From assembly GCF_964063345.1 (NCBI RefSeq), contig NZ_OZ061318.1, forward strand, positions 310,001 to 374,000: a stretch of 64,000 nucleotides of DNA, given 5' to 3'. Below, piece by piece: positions 35,856 to 45,316 of this stretch (positions are counted from its first letter, which is position 1; the number at the start of each line of letters is the position of its first letter). The position numbers were made by a program, and so were the translations under genes. This stretch comes from Pseudomonas lini. Lineage in GTDB: Bacteria; Pseudomonadota; Gammaproteobacteria; Pseudomonadales; Pseudomonadaceae. The notes under the pieces are model-generated. The model saw nothing but the letters and a program-made list of their open reading frames with translations. It was not told where the DNA came from and searched no databases.

Positions 35856-38800
35856 TCAGGCAGCCGGTTCCAGCTCGGTGCTGACAGCGGCAGTCGCAGT
35901 GGCAGGCACCACCGCTTGACCGCTTAACGCCAGGTCCAGCAGTTCGCGGTTGGCCACCGCGTACATGGCGTAGTCAGTGCCGCTGGCGGCACGGATTTCC
36001 ACCAGCATGGCGCGCCAGCGTTCGATCATGCCTTCGTGCTCTTCCATCCACAGCGCCAGGCGTGTTTCCACGTCCTGGGTGCCGTCGCCCTGTTGCAGGA
36101 CGGAGATGGTGATCGCACGTTGTTGCCAGTCGACGTCATCACGGAACGCTTCACGGGCCAGGGCCTGCCAGTTGTTTTCAACCGGCAGAGCGCTGATCTG
36201 TTGCAGGTACCAGGTGATGTCCAGCGCGCTGCCCACGGCGAAGTAGGCCTTGGCCACGTCCGCTGCGTTCTGGCCGGTCACGTCCGAAGCTTCGATGATC
36301 GGCAGCAAGGTGTACAGGTGAGTGGTGCCTGCAACCATGCGCGCCAGCAACTCAGGCACGCCAGCAGCGACGTAAGCCTGGTAGCGGGTCTGCCAGCCTT
36401 CGCGAGTCGGGCCTTCCAGCAGTTCGTCGAGCTTGAGACCCAACGCTGCCAGATGCGGGCCGAAGTGCGCGACGTCACGGGCAGCGTTCTGCTCGTTGCG
36501 ACGGCTGCGCAGGAACCAGCGCGTAGCGCGACGGCCCAGACGCATCAACTCGTCCATCAGCTCCAGTTGCACATCAGCGGAGACCTGGTAGTCCAGGGCT
36601 TCGATCTGACGGAACCAGTGTGGGAGATGGAAGATGTCACGCACGATCACATAAGCACCGGCCACGTTCGCCGGGCTCATGCCGGTCGACTCTTTGAGTC
36701 GTTGAACGAAAGTGATGCCCATGTGGTTTACCAGATCGTTGGCGATCTGGGTGCTGACAATTTCGCGCTTCAGACGGTGACGGCGCATGGCAGCGGAGAA
36801 CTTGCTGACCAGCGTCGGCGGGAAAGCGGTTTCCATGTCGCGGGTCAGGTAATCGTCGTCCGGCACCAAGGAGTTGAGCAGCGCTTCCTTGAGGTCGATC
36901 TTGCTGTAGGAGATCAGCACCGACAGCTCGGCACGGGTCAGGCCGTGGCCTTCCGCGAGGCGTTCGTTGATCGCTTCTTCAGCCGGCAGGAACTCGATGG
37001 CGCGATCCAGCTTGCCGCGGCCTTCCAGATCGTTCATCAGGCGCTTGTATTCAGCAATCCGCACGAAGGCACGGCGTGCCGCCAGGGACAGGGCCTGAGT
37101 CTGCTTGTAGTTGTTGCCAAGCACCAGGTTGCCGACTTCGTCGGTCATGCTCGCCAGCAACTGGTTACGTTGCTTGTCGGTCATGTCACCTGCGTGTACC
37201 ACTTCGTTCAGCAGGATCTTGATGTTCACTTCGTGGTCGGAGCAGTCCACACCACCGGCGTTGTCGATGAAGTCGGTGTTGGAGCCGCCGCCATTGAGGC
37301 CGAATTCGACACGACCCAGCTGAGTCATACCGAGGTTACCGCCCTCGCCCACGACTTTGCAGCGCAGTTCGTTGCCGTTCACGCGCAGTGCATCGTTAGC
37401 CTTGTCGCCGACATCGGCGTGGCTTTCGGTGCTGGCTTTCACGTACGTACCGATACCGCCGTTCCACAACAGGTCTACCGGTGCCTTGAGCAAGGCATTG
37501 AGCAGTTCGGTTGGAGTCAGCTTGTCAGCCTGAATGTCGAAACGCTCTTTCATCTGCGGGGAAATCGCGATGCTTTTTGCGCTGCGCGAGAAGATCCCGC
37601 CACCTTCGGACATGATGCTGGTGTCATAGTCCGACCACGCCGAACGCGGCAAGTCGAACAGACGTTGACGCTCGGCGAAGCTGTTGGCAGGCGCAGGGTT
37701 CGGGTCGATGAAGATGTGCAGGTGGTTGAAGGCAGCGACCAGTTGCAGCTTGTCGGACATCAGCAAGCCGTTACCGAACACGTCACCGGCCATGTCGCCG
37801 ACGCCGACCACAGTGATGCTGTCTTCCTGAACATTGATGCCGCGCTCACGGAAGTGGCGTTGTACGCCGACCCACGCGCCCTTGGCGGTAATGCCCATTT
37901 TCTTGTGGTCGTAACCGGCCGAGCCGCCGGATGCAAAGGCGTCGCCGAGCCAGAAACCGTAATCGATGGCGATACCGTTGGCGATGTCGGAGAAGGTCGC
38001 AGTGCCTTTGTCCGCCGCCACTACCAGGTACGGGTCATCGTCGTCATGACGCACGACGTTGGCCGGCGGTACCAGCGCGCCGTCTTTCAGGTTGTCGGTG
38101 ATGTCCAACAGGCCCGAGATGAAGATGCGGTAGCAGGCGATGCCCTCGGCCGCGATCTCGTCACGGCTGCCGCCCAGTGGCAGGCGACGCGGCAGGAAGC
38201 CGCCCTTCGCACCCACCGGCACGATGACCGAGTTCTTCACTTGCTGGGCTTTTACCAGGCCAAGGACTTCGGTACGGAAGTCTTCTTCACGGTCGGACCA
38301 GCGCAGACCACCACGTGCAACGTTGCCAAAGCGCAGGTGCACGCCTTCAACGCGAGGCGAGTAAACGAAGATTTCGAACTTCGGAACCGGCTTCGGCAGC
38401 TCTGGAATCTGGTGCGGGTTGAACTTGAAGCTGAAGTAGGACTTGTTCTGACCGTTGGCGTCGGTCTGGTAGAAGTTGGTCCGCAGGGTCGCTTTGATCA
38501 GGTCCAGGTAACGACGCAGGATGCGGTCTTCGTTCAGCACCTGAACATCGTCCAGTGCTGCCAGAATCGCGTGTTCCAGACGTTGTTGCTTATCTTCCAG
38601 ATCGTCGCCGGTCAGCTTGCGCGCCAGGTAGAAACGGGTCTTGAACAACCGGGTCAACTCGCGAGCGATGTCGGTGTGGTTGTTCAGGGTGCTGGCGATG
38701 TAACCCAGGTCGAAGCCCAGGCGGATCTGCTTCATGTAACGGGCGTAAGCACGCAGCAGCGCCACATCGCGCCATGGCAGGCCGGCGGTCAGCACCAGGC

Positions 38801-40763
38801 GGTTGAATGCATCGTTCTCGGCATCGCCACGCACGATGTGGACGAAGGCGTCCTGCAAGGTGTCGTTGAGTTGCTGGATGTCGAGTTCCAGGCCTTCGGC
38901 GGCGGTGAACGCGAAATCGTGAATCCAGAATTCGCGGCCATTGTTGTGACGCAGGCGATACGGGAACTCACCCAGCACGCGCAGGCCGAGGTTTTCCAGG
39001 ATCGGCAACACGTCGGACAACGCCAGCGGCGTATCGGCGTGATACAGCTTGCAGTGCAGCATGCGCTGACCGGAGACCTGGGCCAATGGCTGATAGAAGC
39101 TCATGACCAGCGGATTTTTTTCGCTCAGGCTCAGCAGGTGTTGCATGTCGACCACAGCCGAGTGGGCTGCGAAACGCTCGCGGTAACCGGCCGGGAAGCC
39201 TTTCGGGAAGTCGGCCAACACGTTGGTGCCCTGGGCTTCGCCGAAGCTCTCGACCACCAGGCTCGCGTAGTCGTCCTGCCAGCTGCGGCAGGCCTGCACC
39301 ACTTCTTTTTCCAACAGAACCGGGTCGATGTCCAGACGGTTCTTCGGATCGACGCGCAGAATCAGTTGCACACGGGCCAGCACGGACTCGGAGAAGAAGG
39401 TCCAGAACTCGCAGTCCGAGGCTTTCAGGCGATCCATCAGCACTTGCTGGATCTTCTGGCGCACTTCGGTGGAGTAGATGTCACGCGGCACGTAGGCCAG
39501 GCAGTAGCAGAAGCGGCCGTACGGGTCTTTGCGCAGGAACACGCGGATCTTGTTGCGTTCCTGGATCTGCACGATCGACATCACGGTGGTGAACAACTCG
39601 TCCACCGGGGTCTGGAACAAGTCATCGCGCGGCAACACTTCAAGCACCTGGGCCAATTCCTTGCCCAAGTGAGCCTTGGCCTGGAAGCCCGAACGCTGTT
39701 CGATGATCTCGACCTTGCGACGGATGTAAGGAATGACCCGCACGCTTTCGCCATACACCGAGGAGGTGTACAGGCCCATGAAGCGGCATTCTTTAACGAC
39801 TTTGCCATTGGCATCGATCTGGCGGATCGACACGTAATCCGGGTACGCCGGACGGTGTACGCGGCTTGGGTGTGCAGCCTTGGCGAACGACAGTGGCGTT
39901 GGTTCACGCAGGTAATTGACGGCGTAGTCTTCGATGCGCAGATCATCGACGGTCAGGCCGGCGCGCAGCAGTTTGGTCAGGCCGAGGAACGAAGTCTGGT
40001 CATATTCGATGTGACCGCCGTTCTGATCTTCGCCCACCACGAATTCTTCGTAGCCCAGGAACGTGAAGTGGTTGCCCACCAGCCATTCCAGGAAGCTCTT
40101 GATTTCGGATTTTTCGTCGGCATTGATGATGAACTGGCTGTTGTCGATGCCTTCGATCAGCTCCTGGACCTTGGCTTTCATCGGTTCGAAATCGGCGACC
40201 GCGACGCGGACTTCGCCGAGAACCTGCTCCAGCTCTTTGGTCAGGACATTCAGCTCGGCCGTATTGGCGCAACGGTCGATTTCCAGGTACATCAGCGATT
40301 CTTGCAGAATGCCTTCGCCCTGGGTGCCTTTCGGCAGGATTTCCAGCAGCTCGCCCTTGCTGCCGCGACGCACGCTCAGCACAGTGGTTTGCAGGGTATG
40401 GATGCTGTAGCCGCGACGGTTCAGCTCGGTACGCACCGAGTCCACCAGAAACGGCAGGTCGTGGTGCAGCACTTCGACCGCGGTGTGGGTCGACTGCCAG
40501 CCGTGGCGTTCGTAATCGGGGTTGTAGACGCGCACTTGCGGATGCGCGTGATCGAAGCGCTCAAGCAGGCGCCACGCAGAAAGGGTGCAGCCGGCGAGAT
40601 CGGACAGCCGACGCTGGGTCAGCTCGTCCAGGGAAATAATGCCGAAAAATTGTTCGGCGAACAGCGCCACTTGTGGCAGTGCCTGTTCACTGATGTGCTG
40701 CGCCAGTGCCGCTTGCAGTTGGTGCTGGAAGTCGGCTTTGCTGGCTGCGGTGAAGAACGCCAT
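35856..40763 (-). CDS. gdhB: NAD-specific glutamate dehydrogenase, 180-kDa class
   Basis: 1635 residues, the size of the giant NAD-GDH (GdhB) of Pseudomonas. It converts glutamate to 2-oxoglutarate and ammonia in amino acid catabolism. The N-terminal ~700 residues are ACT-like/regulatory; the catalytic domain is central, including EDFRTEVLGLVKAQQVKNSVIVPVGAKGGF, GGLRWSDR and the Rossmann region GVGDMAGDVFGNGLL. Start at 40763 (MAFFTAASKADF) is supported by GGAG nine bases upstream. In P. aeruginosa it is induced by arginine via ArgR; I did not verify a site here. Same neighbourhood as PA3068. Confidence 0.96.
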   Translation of the reverse strand: MAFFTAASKADFQHQLQAALAQHISEQALPQVALFAEQFFGIISLDELTQRRLSDLAGCTLSAWRLLERFDHAHPQVRVYNPDYERHGWQSTHTAVEVLHHDLPFLVDSVRTELNRRGYSIHTLQTTVLSVRRGSKGELLEILPKGTQGEGILQESLMYLEIDRCANTAELNVLTKELEQVLGEVRVAVADFEPMKAKVQELIEGIDNSQFIINADEKSEIKSFLEWLVGNHFTFLGYEEFVVGEDQNGGHIEYDQTSFLGLTKLLRAGLTVDDLRIEDYAVNYLREPTPLSFAKAAHPSRVHRPAYPDYVSIRQIDANGKVVKECRFMGLYTSSVYGESVRVIPYIRRKVEIIEQRSGFQAKAHLGKELAQVLEVLPRDDLFQTPVDELFTTVMSIVQIQERNKIRVFLRKDPYGRFCYCLAYVPRDIYSTEVRQKIQQVLMDRLKASDCEFWTFFSESVLARVQLILRVDPKNRLDIDPVLLEKEVVQACRSWQDDYASLVVESFGEAQGTNVLADFPKGFPAGYRERFAAHSAVVDMQHLLSLSEKNPLVMSFYQPLAQVSGQRMLHCKLYHADTPLALSDVLPILENLGLRVLGEFPYRLRHNNGREFWIHDFAFTAAEGLELDIQQLNDTLQDAFVHIVRGDAENDAFNRLVLTAGLPWRDVALLRAYARYMKQIRLGFDLGYIASTLNNHTDIARELTRLFKTRFYLARKLTGDDLEDKQQRLEHAILAALDDVQVLNEDRILRRYLDLIKATLRTNFYQTDANGQNKSYFSFKFNPHQIPELPKPVPKFEIFVYSPRVEGVHLRFGNVARGGLRWSDREEDFRTEVLGLVKAQQVKNSVIVPVGAKGGFLPRRLPLGGSRDEIAAEGIACYRIFISGLLDITDNLKDGALVPPANVVRHDDDDPYLVVAADKGTATFSDIANGIAIDYGFWLGDAFASGGSAGYDHKKMGITAKGAWVGVQRHFRERGINVQEDSITVVGVGDMAGDVFGNGLLMSDKLQLVAAFNHLHIFIDPNPAPANSFAERQRLFDLPRSAWSDYDTSIMSEGGGIFSRSAKSIAISPQMKERFDIQADKLTPTELLNALLKAPVDLLWNGGIGTYVKASTESHADVGDKANDALRVNGNELRCKVVGEGGNLGMTQLGRVEFGLNGGGSNTDFIDNAGGVDCSDHEVNIKILLNEVVHAGDMTDKQRNQLLASMTDEVGNLVLGNNYKQTQALSLAARRAFVRIAEYKRLMNDLEGRGKLDRAIEFLPAEEAINERLAEGHGLTRAELSVLISYSKIDLKEALLNSLVPDDDYLTRDMETAFPPTLVSKFSAAMRRHRLKREIVSTQIANDLVNHMGITFVQRLKESTGMSPANVAGAYVIVRDIFHLPHWFRQIEALDYQVSADVQLELMDELMRLGRRATRWFLRSRRNEQNAARDVAHFGPHLAALGLKLDELLEGPTREGWQTRYQAYVAAGVPELLARMVAGTTHLYTLLPIIEASDVTGQNAADVAKAYFAVGSALDITWYLQQISALPVENNWQALAREAFRDDVDWQQRAITISVLQQGDGTQDVETRLALWMEEHEGMIERWRAMLVEIRAASGTDYAMYAVANRELLDLALSGQAVVPATATAAVSTELEPAA

Positions 40764-41265
40764 CTGTGGTACTCCGCTTGGGCTTGTTATTGATGGAAGC
40801 GTCGCGTGCAAAACCCCTTTCGGGGCAATCCGTCACCCTGTTCCTGATTCTCGGGCAGAGGAAACAGAATGACAGGTGGATGAAGCTGGACGAGACACTC
40901 AGGTCACATTCACCTTCCTGAATGGGTATCGGCAAAAGCGACTGTACAATGAATTACACAATGCCTTTACGGGTATCCATTCGATGCGCAGCTTAACGAG
41001 TGCAGCAAGGGCCGTGCTTGCAGCGCTGCGACATATTCGGTCATCGGCACGTAAACGGCGGTCCATGCCTCGAACAACACTAGCAGTCATGCGGAAAAAT
41101 AGGCACTTTATGCCCGGCTTTACCGCACCCTCGTGCCAAAAATGACTGAGGATGCTCCGGATGTTCACGTCACATCTTCTGACACTCAGCCGAGCAGAAA
41201 TTCCCCGGGGCTGGCAGAATTGCCTTTTGTTACGTTCACCACGCTCGCCGAGCCAGGATTTTCCC
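40764..41265. other. Intergenic region between divergent gdhB and a small acidic protein gene
   Basis: About 500 bases without a convincing gene; small ORFs here have no ribosome site or family features. It should contain the gdhB promoter(s) and the promoter for the rightward gene. I could not assign operators. Confidence 0.5.
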
Positions 41266-41619
41266 ATGCAAATGACAACTGACCTCTTGATCGTCAACCC
41301 GTGCGACGAAGAAGAAGACAACTTGGCCATGCTCTGCTGCAACAGCGCCGAGGGCGAAATGTTCCTGATGAGCCGCTTTCCGGACGAGGATGAGCTGGAG
41401 ATCATCTTCCACGACAAGCCTTCGGCCCTCAACGGGGTGAAAGTCACTCTCAGCCCTGACCGCCTGCTGATCGAAATCGCCGCCGCGGACGCCGATGTGC
41501 TCGATGGCGAAGATTCGCTGGAAATTCTGCACAGCACCGATGCGCAGGATTTGGCTGAAGTGGAAGAAACCTTGCAGAACATCCTTAAAGGCACGGGAAC
41601 TTACATCAGCCAGCTCTGA
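41266..41619 (+). CDS. Small acidic hypothetical protein (PA3069-like position)
   Basis: 117 residues, strongly acidic (DEEEDN, PDEDELEIIF, DADVLDGEDSLEIL). No signal or membrane segment, so cytoplasmic. Start at 41266 has AGGA eight bases upstream. It lies between gdhB and moxR, as PA3069 does in P. aeruginosa. Function unknown. Confidence 0.82.
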   Translation: MQMTTDLLIVNPCDEEEDNLAMLCCNSAEGEMFLMSRFPDEDELEIIFHDKPSALNGVKVTLSPDRLLIEIAAADADVLDGEDSLEILHSTDAQDLAEVEETLQNILKGTGTYISQL

Positions 41620-41631
41620 TGGTGTTCGGGC

Positions 41632-42800
41632 GGGCCTCATCGCGGGCAAGCCCGCTCCCACAGGGTCTGATGTGTTGCAAAGATTGCAAGCACACCGCTG
41701 AAACCTGTGGGAGCCGGGCTTGCCCGCGATGAGGCCAGAACAGCCACCGCCCGACCCAACCTTGGAATATCCAACAATTTTGCCCCTCAATTCCTGCACT
41801 CCCACAGGCTCTGATGTGTTGCAAAGATTGCAAGCACACCGCTGAAACCTGTGGGAGCCGGGCTTGCCCGCGATGAGGCCAGAACACCCACCGCCCGACC
41901 CAACCTTGGAATATCCAACAATTTTGCCCCTCAATTCCTGCACTCCCACAGGCTCTGATGTGTTGCAAAGATTGCAAGCACACCGCTGAAACCTGTGGGA
42001 GCCGGGCTTGCCCGCGATGAGGCCAGAACAGCCACCGCCCGACCCAACCTTGGAATATCCAACAATTTTGCCCCTTAATTCCTGCACTCCCACAGGGTCT
42101 GATGTGTTGCAAAGATTGCAAGCACACCACTGAAACTTGAGGGAGCCGGGCTTGCCCGCGATGAGGCCAGAACAGCCACCGCCCGACCCAACCTTGGAAT
42201 ATCCAACAATTTTGCCCCTCAATTCCTGCACTCCCACAGGCTCTGATGTGTTGCAAAGATTGCAAGCACACCGCTGAAACCTGTGGGAGCCGGGCTTGCC
42301 CGCGATGAGGCCAGAACAGCCACCGCCCGACCCAACCTTGGAATATCCAACAATTTTGCCCCTTAATTCCTGCACTCCCACAGGGTCTGATGTGTTGCAA
42401 AGATTGCAAGCACACCACTGAAACCTGTGGGAGCCGGGCTTGCCCGCGATGAGGCCAGAACAGCCACCGCCCGACCCAACCTTGGAATATCCAACAATTT
42501 TGCCCCTCAATTCCTGCACTCCCACAGGGTCTGATGTGTTGCAAAGATTGCAAGCACACCGCTGAAACCTGTTGGAGCCGGGCTTGCCCGCGATGAGGCC
42601 AGAACAGCCACCGCCCGACCCACCTTGGAATATCCAACAATTTTGCCCCTCAATTCCTGCACTCCCACAGGCTCTGATGTGCTGCAAAGATTGCAAGCAC
42701 ACCGCTGATACCTGTGGGAGCCGGGCTTGCCCGCGATGAGGCCAGAACAGCCACCGCCCGACCCGGCCTACAAATTTCCAACAATTTCGCCCATCAATTC
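41632..42800. repeat. Tandem array: eight copies of a 144-bp REP-containing unit
   Basis: Copies begin at 41666, 41810, 41954, 42098, 42242, 42386, 42530 and 42673 (spacings 144 x6, then 143). Each unit starts TCTGATGTGTTGCAAAGATT, contains a GAGCCGGGCTTGCCCGCGATG REP core and ends with ACTCCCACAGG. Copies 4 and 6 share three private variants. The left edge is half of a normal REPIN. It lies between PA3069-like gene and moxR. Because 144 is divisible by three, long apparent ORFs run through it; these are not genes. Confidence 0.95.
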
Positions 42801-42915
42801 CCGCACTTTGCACAAAATGCCGTTAGTCGCCGCCCCCCGCGATGGATTAAAGTAACGCCCCCAGCCCTGGCGTTATTCGAACGTCTTCGGTCACCCTTTC
42901 CAGGAACAGTCATCG

Positions 42916-43875
42916 ATGGAACATCGTGAAGCGCTGCTCGCGCTGCGAACCTTTCTTTCAACGCAGATTCTCGGCCAGGAAAAACTCATCGAGCGCTTGC
43001 TCATCGCCTTGCTCGCCGACGGCCACATGCTGGTCGAGGGCGCCCCGGGGCTGGCCAAGACCAAAGCCATCAAAGAACTCGCCGAAGGCATCGAAGCCCA
43101 GTTCCATCGCATCCAGTTCACCCCCGACCTGCTGCCGGCCGACATCACCGGCACGGAAATCTATCGCCCGGAAACCGGCAGCTTCGTGTTCCAGCAAGGC
43201 CCGATTTTCCACAATCTGGTGCTGGCGGACGAAATCAACCGTGCCCCGGCCAAGGTTCAGTCGGCCCTGCTCGAAGCCATGGGCGAACGCCAGGTCAGCG
43301 TCGGGCGCAGCACCTACGACCTGTCGCCGCTGTTTCTGGTCATGGCCACGCAAAACCCCATCGAGCAGGAAGGCACCTACCCACTGCCCGAAGCCCAGCT
43401 CGACCGTTTCCTGATGCACGTGAAAATCGGCTTCCCTGACGCCGCCGTCGAGCGCCGGATTCTGCAACAGGCCCGTGGCGAAGCGCTGCATGGCGAAACC
43501 AAGCCCGAGCGCCGGGTCAGCCAGCAGGCGATCTTCGCCGCGCGCAAGGAAATCCTCGGGTTGTACATGGCCGACGCCGTGGAGGAATACCTGGTGCAAC
43601 TGGTCATGGCCACACGCACCCCGGCCAAATTCGACCCGGAAATGGCCGAATGGATCGCCTACGGCGCCAGCCCCCGTGGCTCCATTGCCCTGGACCGTTG
43701 CGCCCGGGCCCACGCCTGGCTCGCCGGTCGCGACTTCGTCAGCCCGGAAGACATTCAGGCGGTGTTGTTCGATGTGTTGCGCCACCGCATCATTCTTTCC
43801 TTTGAAGCCGAAGCCGCTGGCATCGACCAGGACCGGGTGGTCCAGCGGATTCTCGACGTCGTAGCCGTCGCTTGA
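42916..43875 (+). CDS. moxR: MoxR-family AAA+ ATPase
   Basis: 319 residues. AAA+ landmarks: Walker A GAPGLAKT (about 40-47), Walker B VLADEINRAP (about 105-114), sensor 1 VMATQNPIEQEGTYPLPEAQ (about 139-158), C-terminal lid. MoxR ATPases work with von Willebrand A proteins to mature complexes. First gene of a six-gene operon with DUF58, DUF4381 and VWA proteins; AGGAA lies 9 bases upstream. Confidence 0.93.
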   Translation: MEHREALLALRTFLSTQILGQEKLIERLLIALLADGHMLVEGAPGLAKTKAIKELAEGIEAQFHRIQFTPDLLPADITGTEIYRPETGSFVFQQGPIFHNLVLADEINRAPAKVQSALLEAMGERQVSVGRSTYDLSPLFLVMATQNPIEQEGTYPLPEAQLDRFLMHVKIGFPDAAVERRILQQARGEALHGETKPERRVSQQAIFAARKEILGLYMADAVEEYLVQLVMATRTPAKFDPEMAEWIAYGASPRGSIALDRCARAHAWLAGRDFVSPEDIQAVLFDVLRHRIILSFEAEAAGIDQDRVVQRILDVVAVA

Positions 43876-43880
43876 CCCCG

Positions 43881-44825
43881 ATGAACGCCCTCCTGCCGCC
43901 CGAGCCGGGCATCCGCATCAGTCTTTCCGAGCTGATCAAGATGCGTCATCGCGTGCGTGAAGTGCAGTTGTTTTCCACGCCGAGCCAGCGCAGCCCGCTG
44001 ATCGGCCTGCACCACTCAAAACTGCGCGGGCGCGGGGTGGACTTCGATCAGGTGCGGGTCTATCAGGCCGGTGATGACGTGCGAAGCATCGACTGGCGCG
44101 TCACCGCCCGAACCCAGGAACCCCACACCAAGCTGTTCCACGAAGAACGCGAGCGACCGATTTTCATCATGGTCGAACAGAGCTGCCGGCTGTTTTTCGG
44201 CTCGGGGCTGATGTTCAAGTCGGTGCTCGCCGCCCAGGCCGCCAGCCTGATTGGCTGGGCCGCACTGGGCCACAACGACCGAGTCGGCGGGCTGGTGTTC
44301 GGCGACAACGAACACTACGAGATCAAGCCGCGACGCAGTAAACAGAGCCTGCTGCAATTGCTCAACCGACTGGTACGGGTTAATCAGTCGCTGCACACCG
44401 AACGCGAACCCGACCGCGACGCCTTCGGCATTGCCTTGCGCCGCGCCCGTGAAGTGTTGCGCCCTGGCAGCCTGGTGATCGTGATCTGCGACGAACGCGC
44501 CTTGTCCGACGGTGCCGAGCAGCAGTTGAGCCTGTTGTCACGCCATTGCGACCTGTTGCTGCTGCCCGTGTCCGATCCGCTGGATCACGCCCTGCCCGCC
44601 GCCGGGCTTTTACGCTTCGCGGAACGGGGGGCGCAGCTGGAACTCGACACGTTGAATTACGACTTGCGCCAGGCGTATCGCGCACAAGCGGAAGCGCGCA
44701 TCGCTCGCTGGGAGCTGCTGGCGCAGAAACTGCGGGTATTGCTGATGCCTTTGAGCACCCAAAGCGAAATGGTCGAGCAACTGCGCGAATACCTGAACCC
44801 GCAGCGTCCGGGGAAAGGTCGATGA
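43881..44825 (+). CDS. DUF58 protein of the MoxR/Bat operon
   Basis: 314 residues from ATG 43881 (a TTG nine bases upstream would overlap the moxR stop). Conserved DUF58 pattern SKLRGRGVDFDQVRVYQAGDDVRSIDWRVTARTQEPHTKLFHEERERPIFIMVEQS, followed by a degenerate VWA-like part. DUF58 proteins nearly always partner MoxR ATPases; molecular activity unknown. The stop overlaps the next gene as ATGA. Confidence 0.9.
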   Translation: MNALLPPEPGIRISLSELIKMRHRVREVQLFSTPSQRSPLIGLHHSKLRGRGVDFDQVRVYQAGDDVRSIDWRVTARTQEPHTKLFHEERERPIFIMVEQSCRLFFGSGLMFKSVLAAQAASLIGWAALGHNDRVGGLVFGDNEHYEIKPRRSKQSLLQLLNRLVRVNQSLHTEREPDRDAFGIALRRAREVLRPGSLVIVICDERALSDGAEQQLSLLSRHCDLLLLPVSDPLDHALPAAGLLRFAERGAQLELDTLNYDLRQAYRAQAEARIARWELLAQKLRVLLMPLSTQSEMVEQLREYLNPQRPGKGR

Positions 44826-45316
44826 GCAGCCTCGATCAACTGCAACCGCTGATTTCCCCGCCACCGATCGGCTTCTGGCCGCCGGCGCCGGGCTGGTGGC
44901 TACTGCTGTTATTGCTGCCATTGATCGGTTTCGGCCTGTGGCAGTTGCGCCGTTTCATTCCGAACAAGCGCCCTGTCGTCCGCGCCGAACAACCGCTGGA
45001 CCCTGTGCGTCTCGCGGCGCTGGCCGAACTCGCCCGGATGCCCAAGCCCTATGACGGCGCCCCGGCCGGTGCCTGGCTACAGCAACTCAACGGGTTGCTC
45101 AAACGCTTGTGCCGCAACCATTACCCCTACAGCCAGAGCCACACCCTTAACGGGCGCAAATGGCTGGCATTCCTCGATAACCGCTGCCCGGCCGCCGGCC
45201 TCACGCGCTGGATGGTGCTGGTGGAAGGCGCCTACAAACCCGAATGCAAACTCGACGACAAAGCCATCGCCGGCCTGACTCAAGCCGTCGACACCTGGAT
45301 TCGCAAACATGTTTGA
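44822..45316 (+). CDS. DUF4381 membrane protein of the Bat operon
   Basis: 164 residues. Single hydrophobic segment near 25-45 (GWWLLLLLLPLIGFGLW), then a cytoplasmic domain with LNGLLKRLCRNHYPYSQSHTLNGRKWLAFLDNRCP. Typical DUF4381 placement between DUF58 and VWA genes. The start overlaps the DUF58 stop (ATGA) and its 3' end overlaps the VWA gene by eight bases. Confidence 0.88.
   Translation: MSSLDQLQPLISPPPIGFWPPAPGWWLLLLLLPLIGFGLWQLRRFIPNKRPVVRAEQPLDPVRLAALAELARMPKPYDGAPAGAWLQQLNGLLKRLCRNHYPYSQSHTLNGRKWLAFLDNRCPAAGLTRWMVLVEGAYKPECKLDDKAIAGLTQAVDTWIRKHV

Noticed and set aside
36036..40793. A 1585-codon plus-strand reading frame opposite gdhB
   Set aside because: It mirrors the high-GC gdhB coding frame on the other strand; gdhB is a firm family match.
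40876..41145. 89-codon frame in the gdhB upstream gap
   Set aside because: No ribosome site, no family features, overlaps the likely promoter region.
41632..42800. The tandem array as a CRISPR locus
   Set aside because: Repeats are contiguous 144-bp units with no variable spacers and no cas genes nearby.
41236..42813. Long minus-strand reading frames (525 and 344 codons) with a 48-residue periodic repeat
   Set aside because: They only reflect the 144-bp (3 x 48) tandem DNA repeat, stay open in more than one frame, and have no ribosome site.
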